Shown here one piece after another: positions 10,570-22,237 of a stretch of 64,000 nucleotides of DNA. Source of the DNA: Pinus tabuliformis (lineage: Eukaryota; Streptophyta; Pinopsida; Pinales; Pinaceae); assembly GCA_031772625.1 (NCBI GenBank), contig CM062813.1:767560720-767624719 (forward strand). The letters run 5' to 3'. The translations under genes and the position numbers were made by a program. Within the stretch, counting starts at the first letter, position 1. The number at the start of each line of letters is the position of its first letter. The notes under the pieces are model-generated. The model searched no databases and was not told where the DNA came from. It was given only the letters and a program-made list of their open reading frames with translations.

Positions 10570-12078
10570 ATATACATACACTTTTTACGTTATATTTTTA
10601 TGTATATAATATTTCAATGTCATTTATGTATATAATTTTTTTAGTTAGTTTATATATTTCTTCAGTGTTTGGGATTTATATAAATCTTATTTACTAAAAT
10701 TAAATTCCTTCTTAGTATTAGAGTAACATTTAAGGAAATATAGAAATTACTCAAATCCTGAATAATATCATTTACTTGATATGAATATGTTTAATATTTT
10801 AGTGAAATCATTATTATTTTTATGCATCCCTTCATACTTTAGGATTATCTAACTTATGATCTACAATCTATAGTTATCATCCCTTCATAAACAATTAAAA
10901 TAGTTGAAATATATCTTAAGAATTTAAATTTATTGATGATATCATTGATAATAATTCATAATAAAAATGATCTATTTAAATTTTTATTATTATCATAGAT
11001 TAGTTTAACAATATCAAATTGTGCAATATTATGTCTAACTGTAAATATTTTTGGTAAAAAATGTGACTAATTAACTCTTATAGGAGATTAAAATTCAGTT
11101 CCTCATTAATGAATTTTAAAGTATTAGTATTTTAATTTTCATATTATTTAAATTTCAAAGTATGGAGTTCATCTCAAACATATACATAATAATGATAATC
11201 TAAAAATGTGACTTTGATGTCCGCAACTGTAACCAACCTAAATCCATCTTACTCTAGATCTATCATGCATCAAGAGAGATCAAGTCCCTCAAGATGAAAA
11301 CCTTTCCTCAAGTTCTATGCTCCAAAAAGAATGTTTGCACCTCAAAGGATTTGATCCCCCTTGGCGTATGATTGATTAAGAGTTATATGGATATACTTTG
11401 GTTGTGATACAGGAAAAACTAAACCATGCCATTAGAAAGTTTTGATGATTTTTATACAACAATTATTCAACCAATTTCTAATTATATGTGCAATCACAAA
11501 AGTCATGAGAAAAAGGCAACACTTTTGACTACTTAAAAATGAAGTTTATAAATAAATGTGTTAATGATTTTATTAGAATAAGTTTATTTTAAATTATATG
11601 TATTACTATCTTAATTTTCTTGAAGAGAAATCAAATTCTTTTAAAGGCAAACTATTTTGATAATGTTAAAGAAGAATCAAATATTCTTAAGGAAAAAAAA
11701 AACCTGTTATGATAATGTTAAAAAGTGAGGGGAGATTTACACTTCAAGGTATTGATCCTTTTCATTTTTGACAAATTGGGATTAAGATAGATTTATGTAA
11801 ATATTTTGATGTTATTCTCTAATTTCAAGAAAGGAAATGGTGTTTTATTGTTTTCAGCTTTAATAATGATATTCGTTCTTCTTCAAATATTATATAGAGT
11901 AACATATGATGACATCATTGTTACCTACCTTACATGTTTATCTCATACTCAGTTTTAGGATGTGTCTCTAGACCCATTTTGCTTAAAAACATCTTATAAT
12001 TGTCATTATGAATTGAAGGTTGTGATTTTTTCCCTTAAACAAATAATATGAGATTTATATGTGTGAGGTGTCTTTAGA
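10570..12078. other. AT-rich region, nothing recognised
   Basis: About 1.5 kb of AT-rich DNA with no ORF, repeat boundary or RNA gene that I can support. It is the left flank of the Tekay-like element inserted at 12084. Confidence 0.6.
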
Positions 12079-12568
12079 ATAAACCTAACACCCTCCTCCC
12101 ACATTTACCTAAGTTAACCAGTTTGCTGGGGTAAACATGCGACGAGAGGCTACTACGATCAGATTCAACTCCCCATGTACAGTTAAGGAAGTGGAATTGA
12201 CACAACACAACCAATTTGACCTTTTGCACATGTCACAGAACCTACATGAGCCAACCAACCCTTCCAGGTGACCAACCCCTGAGACAACTTGACACTTCAT
12301 TTCCCTAGAGCCTTAGTCGCTCCTAAGACATGGGCATGCAAGTAACTGGGGCCCTCCAATCGTTCTCACAACAAGGGCATGCGAGCGCCTGGGGTCTTTT
12401 TCAGCTAGTTCAGAGCCAGTGACCCTGGGTTATGTGCCACTTTTTCAGGGCTAGGTTTTAGGCCACTACCCAAAATTTCATAGAACTTCCAGAAATGAAA
12501 AGTAACATTGAAAAAATGATACAAATGCAAATACTTGAACATGGAATTGACTGGACCATTACTAGTCA

Positions 12569-12999
12569 TGTAGTATACCTAGGGGGGATAATATGGGGTA
12601 GAAAGCAAGGTACCCAAGGGAATAATGTAATAATGAGATGAGACATAGTAATAAATAAGGTGGTTAACCCATATCATGTAAGGGACCACAGGTAGTTAAC
12701 AATAATGTAATAAGCCCATGGTATTATATAGATGGTATTGAGGGAACCATGGTAATGACCCATGGTATTGTATGTATGAGGTCTATAGAGGCTAGAGACT
12801 CCACATTGAGGGATGTCAAGGAATATTGTATGAACATGCATATGGCTTGTGGAGTGTTCTCCTTCCTTAAGGAGTGAATGTATGGTGTTGCCCTACCTTA
12901 AGGGTTTGATTAATAAAGTGAAGCATTTCTATCTATTTCTATCTTATTATTTCTGGGTATATTTGTATTCTCATATATTTTTAGGTCAGATCTATAACA
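12569..12999 (+). repeat. 5' LTR of the non-autonomous element
   Basis: 431 bp; aligns with 14458-14875 with few differences, the main one a roughly 13-bp deletion or insertion in the middle. TG and CA ends are intact. Confidence 0.95.
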
Positions 13000-13001
13000 A
13001 G

Positions 13002-13013
13002 TGGTATCAGAGC
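13002..13013 (+). other. primer binding site, tRNA-iMet type
   Basis: TGGTATCAGAGC two bases after the LTR end, an exact match to the usual plant site. Confidence 0.95.
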
Positions 13014-13049
13014 ACTTTCTTGGGCAAAAGTGGAGATTTTTTTTTTTTT

Positions 13050-14010
13050 TTGCAGGAACTTTCTGGGGCGACGAGTTTGCAGATAAGATATGTACGTTTT
13101 GGGGCAAAATCTGCAAAATCTAATTGTATATCTGGATTCTTTATGAAAAATACCCAAGTTCAAAAAAAAATCGGCCAAATTGGAGTCCAAATGAAGGAGA
13201 TATCGCTGATCTAAAAATCAGTGGTGTTGCAGGCATTTTTCGGGGCGGTGAATTTGCAGATCAGATCTGTATGATTTGGGGCAAAATCTACAAAATATAA
13301 TTGTATATATGGATTATTTGTGAAAAAATACCCAAGTTAAAAAAAAAATCGGCCGAATCGGAGTCCGGATGAGGGAGATATTGATGATTTAAAAATCAGT
13401 TGGGTTGTAGACATTTTTTCGGGTCGACGGGTTTGCGGCGCAGATTTGTACATTCTAGTGCAAAATATGCAAAATCTAATTGCATATTTGGATTTCTTGT
13501 GAAAAAAATACCCAAATTAAAAAAAAAAAAAATCAGTGGAATCGGAGTCTGGATGAGGGAGATACCGCTGATTTAAAATCAGTTTTTTTTTTTCAAATTT
13601 TTTGGTGATAGTGGGAGAGTTGCAGCCTGGATCTGAAATTCCAGTGCCTAGATCGGGATTTCTACCACACGAGAAGATGCAGAATGGTTGTGCCATTTCC
13701 GTAAACAGGTCATAATAGGGATTCTGAGCAATATCGACCGAATTGTGGCCATTTCAAATTTTCACCAAGTAATTATGCAGATTTTGAACTAGAACATACA
13801 GATCTGTGCCGCAAACTCGCTGCACCAAAAAATGTCTGCAACAGCACTGATTTTTAAATCAGTGAAATCTCCTTCATCCGGACTCCGATTCGACTGATTT
13901 TTTATTTTATTTTTATTTTTATTTTTATTTTTTATTTTTTATTTTAATTAATTATTATTATTATTATTATTATTTATTTTTTTTATTTTTTTATTTTTTA
14001 TTTATATTTA

Positions 14011-14043
<33 letters not shown>

Positions 14044-14275
14044 TTCTCAGATGGAGTATTTTTTCATCAACAACCCAGATCTGCAATTAGATTTTGCAGA
14101 TTTTGCCCCAAATCATATAGATCTGATCTACAAATTCGCCGCCCCGAAAAATGTCTGCAACACCACTGATTTTTAGATCAGCGATATCTCCTTCATCCAG
14201 ACTTCGATTTGGCCGATTGTTTTTTGAACTTGGGTATTTTTCACAAAGAATCCAGATCTGCAATTAGATCTACAA
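13050..14275. repeat. direct and inverted array inside the non-autonomous element
   Basis: Left units start at about 13050, 13227 and 13405 (period 177-178 bp), each with a GGGGCAAAATCTGCAAAATC-like block, a poly(A) patch and a GGAGATATCGCTGAT-like end. Inverted copies occupy about 13740-13905 and 14060-14275. The centre (13905-14045) is a TTA and TTTTA low-complexity run. The transcript could fold into a long imperfect hairpin. Confidence 0.9.
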
Positions 14276-14457
14276 AAAGAGCTGCCAATGGCAACTTCCA
14301 TCTCAAGCGAGCAAGGCACCGACGAGATCGAGGGTTCACCTTTCTCTTGGATGGCTAGATGCACGTGCATGGTACCAATGGATTACTCTTTTGAGTAGAT
14401 CTTATTATTTGTGTTCTTCCCATGTTTCGGGGACGAAACATGTTAAGGGGGTTGAAA

Positions 14458-14875
14458 TGTAGTATACCTAGGGGGGATAATATGGGGTACAAAGGGAGGT
14501 ACCCAAGGGAATAATGTAATGGGATGGACCATACTAATAAATAAGGTGGTTAACCCATATCATGTAAGGAACCACAAGTAGTTAGCAATAATGTAATAAG
14601 CCCATGGTATTAGATAGATGGTATTGAGGGAACGATGGTAATGACCCATGGTATTGTATATAGAGGCTAGAGACTCCACATTGAGGGATGTCAATGAATA
14701 TTGTATGAACAAGCATATGGCTTGTGGAGTGTTTTCCTTCCTTAAGGAGTGAATGTATGGTGTTGCCATACCTTAAGGGTTTGATCAACAAAGTGAATCA
14801 TTTCTATCTATTCAAATCTTGTTATTTCTTAGGTTTATTTCTATTATCTTATATTTTTGGATCAGATCTATAACA
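14458..14875 (+). repeat. 3' LTR of the non-autonomous element
   Basis: 418 bp; intact TG and CA ends, followed directly by the TSD AGTCA. Confidence 0.95.
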
Positions 14876-15447
14876 AGTCATGACAGGAATTTCATCAAAC
14901 ATGTCACAAATATGCATTCTATAGGTCATAACAACATATCTGAGCATAGGCGTATCATACTTATTTGAGAATCACTAAGAAACATCGATGCCTTATCACA
15001 TTAGCTGCATCATCGTCTATTAGGTCATATATTCATTGTTCATTTATTTACAAATCAAAACATGATGAGATCTATACATCATCATTGTCATAAAACATGC
15101 TCATAACCAACATATAATCAACATAAATGGCAAGGATATAACATCCATAAAAACAAGTATATTTACGCATCAAATACAAGAGAAAAGAATCTCTTATTGA
15201 CATATGCAAGATGCAAATAGGTTTGGAACTTCCATGAACCACCTGACCATAGACTAGGCTATACCAAATCCCTCTTTCATCCAATCACCCCTGTGCCATA
15301 TTCCAAGCATGAATGTGGGATATCATGGAACACATCCAACAAGACCAAACCATGGGTTCTATAGGCCAAACCACCTCAACCCTCAACCAATGATTACTCC
15401 TCATGGTCGGACATCACTAACCATCACTAGATTGGTCTCTACCCAAG

Positions 15448-15690
15448 ATGTCCAGGGCTCCAGAGCGTTTGTTCCAACCAAAGCTTCCAGGACCAGTAAC
15501 TCAACCCACAACTGTCATCGGGCTTCCAGAGCGTTTATCAAACTAGGGCTTCTAGGACTAGTAACTCAACCCACCAAGGGCTTCTAGAGCATTTGTCCAA
15601 TCAAGGCTTCTAGGAATAGTAACTTAACCCAAGCTGTTACAGGGATTCCAGGGCATGTGTCCAATCAAGGCTTCTAAGGACTAGTAACTT
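15448..15690. repeat. tandem repeat of about 60-70 bp in the Tekay-like 3' LTR
   Basis: About four units, each with a CCAGAGCGTTTGTCCAA-like block and AGGACTAGTAACTCAACCCA. The same array is at 23283-23530 in the partner LTR. Confidence 0.85.
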
Positions 15691-16729
15691 AACCCACATC
15701 CAAAGGAACATGAGAAACAACTAGAAAAAAAGAGGAAAGAAACCCACAACACCATGGATATCTAGGAAACGGTAAGGTTAAGCAATCCACCATCAATCCA
15801 TGCATTAACCAAGAAACCACATGCCTATGCCATGCATGCCAAAACTAGCAAAGAAATCATACATGTAACTCGGTACCTACAAGAAAAACCCAATGTAGTT
15901 GTTGATATCGATGTCCTCTTGCACTTTCCTGCTCTTCCTTTGCCTTCTTGATCCAAAACTCCAAGTATGCCACACTTCTCCAAGAGTGCTCCAAGAAAAA
16001 TCTAAGTGTCCAAGAGTATGAGATTGTGAGAATAGAGAGAGAAAGTTCCAAAACTTAATTGGCAAAAGTCTGTCAAATGATCCTCAGAAGCCTTTTTATT
16101 AATGAGGCCCCTATTTTCTTCAATTTTCCATTATTTTCCTTCATTTTCTGCCTCACATGAAACCTGTGACCTTTCATCTTTCTTCTCTCCTAATTTCCAT
16201 TATTTTCATAAATAAGATGCCAATTAATGCCCCATGCCTCTCCAAAACCTTCACCATTTCTTTTTCCAAATGCCATAGCCATAATTAATCACAAGTGATC
16301 CCCATCACTATGTTTTTTCCAAACATTCAACTTGGAATACATGTACCATGACTATGGTGATTATTTTTCCTTTATTAACTTTATTAGATGGAATTTCACC
16401 AGGGCTGTTATAGAACCCTCCCCCTTGGGGGAACACCTTCCTTGCTATTCAATGACACCTACAACCAACAAGGCTACTGAAAATCAAAACATACTACCCA
16501 TGGAGCTTTACAACTTAGCTTGTTGTAGTATTTACAATGCTCAACCTTCTAAGAAGCAAACCAAAATGAGAAACATAACAACATGGCAACCACAGTGACA
16601 TGACACCCATACTGATTATTGGAGATTTATAACAAAACTTGTGGCAGTATTTACATCCATATACATATGTACATATACCAAAAACATCACACTAAAACAT
16701 ATGCCAAATCTTTTTTCCCAACCAGTGAA

Positions 16730-18140
16730 TAAGGATACATATCCCGCATCTGATCAACCATCTCCCATGTAGCTTCATTAGGCCCAAAGTGCTTCCATTG
16801 CACTTTAACCTACTTGCTTGTTCGGTTCTGGAGCATGTGCATCTTTCTCTGCAAAATGCACCGAGCTTTCGACTAGAATTCTCCTTCTAGATCCACCTGC
16901 AATACAGACCAATCAATCACATGATTAACATCTTTAACATATTTCTTAAGCAATGACACATGGAAAACATCATGGAATTTCACTGTCAGAGGCAGTGTAA
17001 GTCGATAGGCTACTGGTCCAATCCTCTCAAGAATATTGAAAGGTCCACAAAATCGAGGTGTCAACTTGGCACATGATCTAATCCTCAAGGAGCTCTTCTT
17101 GGGCTTGATGCACAAGTACACCTGTTCCCCAACTTGAAACTCCTTAAACAACCTGTTTTGATATGCATAACTCTTCTGTCTATCTTGTGCTTCCTTTAAA
17201 TTCTTCTTGATTACCTGCATTTTCTATTCCATTTCTGCCAACATGTCTGGTCCAATCAACACCTTGTTCAATGGATCACTCCAACTGATTGGAGTATTAC
17301 AAATTTTCCCATACAATGCCTCAAATAGAGTCATTCTCAAATATTCCTAATACCCATTGTTGTAAGAAAACTCAACCAGTGGAAGGTACTCATCCCACTT
17401 TCACTGTTGATGCATGACATATATCCTCAACATATCCTCCAATATCTTGTTGACCCTCTCTATTTGTACATCTGTCAGCAGATGATAAGATGTGCTAAAG
17501 GCCAACTCTGTACCCAAACCCACAAATAACTCTTTCCAGAACTTAGAATTGAACTTGGCATCCTTGTCTAATATGATCTTCTTTGGTACACCATGCAACC
17601 TCACTATATCCCTGATGAATACCTGTGATACATCATTAGGTGAATAAGTAGACTTCACTAGAATGAAGTGTGCTACCTTAGTAAATCTGTCCACAACAAC
17701 CATGATAGAATCATGTTGTCTAAATTTCATGGGCAAACCTGTAATGAAGTCCATGGAAATGACCTCCCACTTCTACTCTAGAATCAAAATAGCTTGAAGT
17801 AATCCACTTGGATGCTTACACTCTACTTTTACTTGTTGAAAATCTAAGTATATAGGCACAAACTCTGCGACCTCTTTCTTCAAGTTCTGCCAATAATAGA
17901 ACTTCTTCACCACTATCAATGTCTTCTAATATCTTGGGTGACCTAAATATGGCTTAGCATGAAATTCCCTCAAGATAAGCTTCTTGAGCTCACCGTTGTC
18001 TGGCACATATATCTTGTCCCTAAATCTGACCAAGCCATCTACTGTGAGATGATAGTCCACATCCTGTCTTGCACCTGTACCTGTACCTATATTCTGATGT
18101 AACCTTTGCATAAGCTCCTTGTACTTGTCATCCTACTAAC
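16730..18140 (-). pseudogene. Tekay-like integrase with chromodomain, broken
   Basis: Integrase inserts element cDNA; its chromodomain guides it to chromatin marks. Reading right to left: the zinc-binding region near 17800-18110 keeps the HAKPYLGHP block, but its expected Cys pair appears replaced (YLDF where CLDC is usual). The catalytic core is at 17401-17754 with MDFITGLP, LDKDAKFNSKFW and the E of QIERVNKILED, so the D, D, E residues can still be read. The C-terminal GPFNILERIGPVAYRL block is at about 17015-17060. The chromodomain (VKVQWKHFGPNEATWE) is at about 16760-16830, interrupted by one TAG. Several stops and frameshifts make it inactive. Confidence 0.93.
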
Positions 18141-18159
18141 CTGCCTACAAGATTCGATC

Positions 18160-19756
18160 CTATAAATCTATCCCATAATAACTCATAGTTGCTATGTGAT
18201 TTACCTGTACCCTCTTGCTAAGGGTATCTACAACCCTGTTCTCTTTACTTTTAATGTACCTGATCTTGAAGTTGAACTCACTGATCAAGGAAAACCATCT
18301 AGCTAGCCTGAAATTTAAATTCAGTTGTTCAAATAGATACCTCAATCCACTGTGATCACTCATCAAGATGAACTACCTGCAAAGAATATAGTGCCTCCAC
18401 ATCTTCAAAGCATGGATTATCACTGCCAACTCAAGATTATGTGTCAGGTAATTTTTCTCGTGCTCATTCAATTTCCTTGATTCATAGAATACTACCTGTC
18501 CTTCCTACATAAGGACTCCACCAAGTCCTATTTTGCAGGAATATGTACATACCACAAATGCGTTGTCTTGATTTTCAATTTTTAACACTGGAGCATCTGT
18601 TGTTCAAAATTTGATGCGCATTCCTCTATCCATTAAAAATTCTTACCTTTCCTTTGCAACGATTTAATAGGATAAGCAATGTGAGAGAAGTTCTCGATGA
18701 ACCTCTTGCAATAACCTGCTAACCCCATGAATGATCTTACCTCATCCACATTCCAAGGAGCTGCCTCTTCCGTGATGGCTCTTATCTTCTCTGGATCCAC
18801 CTCTATGCCTTTCTTAGAGACCACATGCCCCAAGTAGTGTGCCTCTGTCTGAAAGAAACTACATTTATTGAGCTTAACATACAATTAATGCTCTCTCAAC
18901 AATCTCAATACTGCTGCTAAATGTTTGACATGTTCTTCCTCATTTTTAGAATATACCAATATATCATCAATGAACACAATAACTTGTCTAGATAAGGACA
19001 CAACACACTATTCATCAAGCACGTAAAAGTAGCTAGAGCTTCAGTCAAACCAAATGGAACTACAACAAATTCATAATGCCCATACTTGGTCCGAAAAGCG
19101 GTCTCGTAGATGTACTCTTCTTTAATGAGCACCTGATGATATCCTGATCTTAGATCAATCTTTGAGAACACTACTTATCCCTTCAACTAATCAAACAAAT
19201 CATCAATCCTTGGAAATAGACACCTGTTATTGATGGCCACTTCATTCAACTGCCTGTAATCAATGCATAACCTGAGAGTGCCATCCTTCTTCTTTACAAA
19301 AAACACTAGTGCACCCTAAGGTGATACACTTGGCCTAATGTATCCCTTGTCAAGAATCTCCTTCAACTGCAAATTCAACTCCACCAACTCTAGTGTGCTC
19401 ATCCTGTAAGGTTCCTTAGATTCTAGTGCTGCCCCTAGTACCAACTCAATAAAAAAGTATACTTCCCTATGAGGCGACAACTCTGAAATCTCTGCCAAAA
19501 ACACATCCTGAAACTGTTGTAGAACTGGGTACCTTCTCAAGACATCTGCATCCTCAACTTCCTTACCTTTTTCACTGGAAATATGCACTGCAAATAACAC
19601 ACACCCTTTCCTATGACTGCGCTTCACCTGCATAGTTGTAACCATTATGACTAATGTTACCTTTTTCTTACCCTGTAAGACTCTCTGTTCTCCATTTTCA
19701 TCCAAGCACTCAATGGATTTGTCATAATAATCCACTTTAGTTCTATGAAGATACAA
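18160..19756 (-). pseudogene. Tekay-like reverse transcriptase and RNase H, broken
   Basis: RT blocks in order: [18 protein letters not shown] (about 19250-19305), [13 protein letters not shown] (about 19130-19170), [16 protein letters not shown] (about 19045-19090) and the catalytic [10 protein letters not shown] (about 18945-18975). The connecting part YVKLNKCSFF to GLAGYCKRFIENFS lies at 18633-18884. RNase H is mostly degraded; its end, including DHSGLRYLFEQ and a KSKENRVVDTLS block (usually ADALS), is at 18160-18366. The segment 19316-19756 joins protease to RT. Stops are scattered through all parts. Confidence 0.92.
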
Positions 19757-20060
19757 CTAGTCCATACCCAACAACATACTATATGATACCAATGGAAGTA
19801 CATTCAAAGGTGCTAACATAGGCATACCATTCAACTCAAATGCACAATCTCTTATCGAGTAATGAATTCTCTTCTTTGTACCTGTAGCTAACTACACTAA
19901 CCAAGATTTTGCATGCACTTCTTTAGTCAAACCACACATATCCACCATGTCAGGACTAACATAACTGTAATTAGATCCAGGGTCAATCAAAATAGAAACA
20001 ACTTGATCATAAATCTTACCATCCATCTCGATAATAGATTCCTGGTGACCTGCTTGCATG
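19756..20060 (-). pseudogene. Tekay-like aspartic protease
   Basis: Retropepsin-like domain with the DPGSNYSYVSPDM motif at about 19945-19985. The DPGS form of the active site is characteristic of Tekay/Del elements and differs from the DSGS form in the other gypsy elements of this window. It runs on into LVSYSMLLGMD-like sequence before RT. Stops are present. Confidence 0.85.
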
Positions 20061-20149
20061 TTCTCCAATGCTGCATAGGTTCGTGGAATGCTCTGCCCAA
20101 CATTCCCAACTGTTTGTGCATTTTGTGCACTGTAAATATGAGGCCTACC

Positions 20150-21366
20150 ACCCTGATGTTGTGGAAAATCTCTCTTGTGATGTTCTCCTCCACAAGTCCA
20201 ACACTACAAGGGCTTGCAACCATCACCCTTGTTATGTTCCTCAAATCTAAATCCTTGTCCTCTATTAGATGCATTGAACTCCATATGCGGGGCTACATTT
20301 TCTTTGTTACTTGTGTCATGAAGTCTATCTCACTTATTGTCCCATTTTCCTTTATTTTTATCATTACATTTCCAATCCTGCTTAGTCTTAGATCTGCGAT
20401 TTGATTGCTCAAAATAATGCTTTAGATTTTGGATGGCCTCCTACAGTGATCTAGTCTCATCAAACTTAATCTTGTCTTTGAATGCTACTAGAAACCCACT
20501 GATGAATATTTGAATCTTGGCCTTCTCCTCCTTGAAGAAAGGGGCATACCTTAATAACCCCAAGAATCTGCAAGTGTACTCCTCATCGATCATAAATCCC
20601 ATTGTCAACTCATAAAATTCTTTTGCCCTATCATCATAGTATCTCTCTGATAGATACATCTTTGTGAATAGTCTCTCGAAATCACTCTAATTCAACTCCT
20701 ATTCATAAATACCTTTGACATTATTTACATCATCCCACCATATATCTACTTTACCTTTAAGACTGAATGCCATTATTTTGGCCTTCATGTTTTCTGACTA
20801 ACCATGCAATCTGAAAAAAACTTATTCATACCAAGCAACCACGCTTCTACATCCTGTGACTTCTTCATTTCCCCATCGAATGTAGATGACTTTTCTTTCT
20901 TGAACTCATTTGGAAAATATCCCACACCACTCTTCCTGTAAGGATGCTAATGATGATGACCCTGATACCTGTCAGAACCAAAAATAGAATAGTACCTTTT
21001 TCCATCACCTCTCTTATCCGAAGTATCCAAGAACCTACCATCTCTAATCGTGTCATCTCTATCTGACCTATGCCCACCATGAGATCTACTTCCATATGCC
21101 CCATTAGTTTTGTCCTCCTGCTCATGGCTGATCCGAAATGGTCCTTGTCTTTGCAATTTTGACAAATTTTGAAAGATTATTGCATTAACCTCTGCTTGTT
21201 TCTCTCGTGGTTGCATGATTATGTCATTATCTGCTTTACAACTTCTTATTTATCCCTTCAAACGTCTAAATGTGTGTGCTAAGTCAAAATAATTCCCAAC
21301 ACCACGCTACTCATCTGATCCATAGGGAGAGTCTTGGAAACCATAGTCTACCATCTTGCTAGTCAT
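20150..21366 (-). pseudogene. gag: Tekay-like gag, broken
   Basis: The reading starts at ATG 21366 (MTSKMVDYGFQ). The capsid-like segment at 20441-20659 (YYDDRAKEFYELTMG, then CRFLGLLRYAPFFKEEKAKIQ) is the conserved end of plant retrotransposon Gag. A single CCHC knuckle at about 20165-20215 reads CWTCGGEHHKRDF, with the last Cys changed to Phe. Between them is a Lys/Arg-rich linker. Stops and frame changes break the ORF. Confidence 0.88.
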
Positions 21367-22222
21367 CTTTGTTGTTTTCTTCCTGCATGATTGTAGGTTT
21401 TAACCCTATACAGAAATTACCTGCATACGAATTCTTAAACAAAGAAAATAAACAATGCGAGAGCATAACCCATAAAACACATATGCACAAAGATTTTTCC
21501 CTGGATCCCAAAACCGGGACTACCAGCTTGATTTTTCATTATGTTCCTTTCAATGTTACAATACATATTTATACATGCTGAAGCATCCAATACCATGGAT
21601 CGAAAACCATCGCGTCCAAAAAACATGTGCGAAAATCATGCACAAAACCTAACATATGGTCCAAAACCAAAATTTTCCGGGGCGCTGCCCCGGACCCCAT
21701 AAAGTGGGGTTACGGGTGCCCTTCAAACCCCCTATTAACTACGTGGAAAGAATATAACACAACCCAACAATGATATATCATGTCAGCTAAACCAAATCAT
21801 AAACAAACCAACGTACCCCAATGTAGTTCAGGGAAGGATATCTCATTTGCAAGACCAACCATATATATATATATATAATCATATCAACATTTAATCATCA
21901 TTTCAATTATTATCCAGTCATCAATGCATGACCATATCGACCACATACCATGACCTCTAGCATGACAACTACAACCATATAAATGTATGCATAACAATAT
22001 ATAAGTACTAACATGCATAACCAATGCATAACTGACATACACTCATGACGACCTCAAACAACAACAATGCCATCAACTTCCACATGGTGACATCACTGCA
22101 AATATAACCACCTCTGTGCATATGAAACTAGAACATAGACCATAAGCATAAGGAACACATATATGAAACCAATATGAATGCATGACCAACACACCGCCCA
22201 TCCAGTCCAAGGGGTGAACCAT

Positions 22223-22234
22223 GCTCCGATACCA
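22223..22234 (-). other. primer binding site, tRNA-iMet type
   Basis: TGGTATCGGAGC on the minus strand, one change from the usual plant TGGTATCAGAGC. It is separated from the LTR end by three bases. Confidence 0.9.
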
Positions 22235-22237
22235 CTC

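Larger units (their letters stand above)
12569..14875 (+). mobile_element. non-autonomous LTR retrotransposon (TRIM/LARD type) with internal inverted array
   Basis: A 2307-bp element inside the Tekay-like LTR, with exact 5-bp TSD AGTCA at 12564-12568 and 14876-14880. The LTRs start TGTAGTATACC and end GATCTATAACA. A perfect tRNA-iMet primer binding site TGGTATCAGAGC lies at 13002-13013, and a purine tract with AAGGGGGTTGAAA precedes the 3' LTR. The 1458-bp interior has no gag or pol. It holds three direct units of about 177 bp on the left and partial inverted copies of the same unit on the right, around an AT-rich core. Movement would need proteins from another element. Confidence 0.95.
12084..16412 (-). 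repeat. 3' LTR of the Tekay-like element, interrupted
   Basis: Matches 22238-24255 along its length. The match breaks at 12568 and resumes at 14881 because of the nested element. It contains a tandem array of about 60-70 bp units at 15448-15690 that is shared with the other LTR. Confidence 0.95.

Noticed and set aside
12849..13214. 121-codon frame and its mirror at 14173-14370 with a similar end
   Set aside because: Their similarity comes from the inverted array of the non-autonomous element, not from a protein family.
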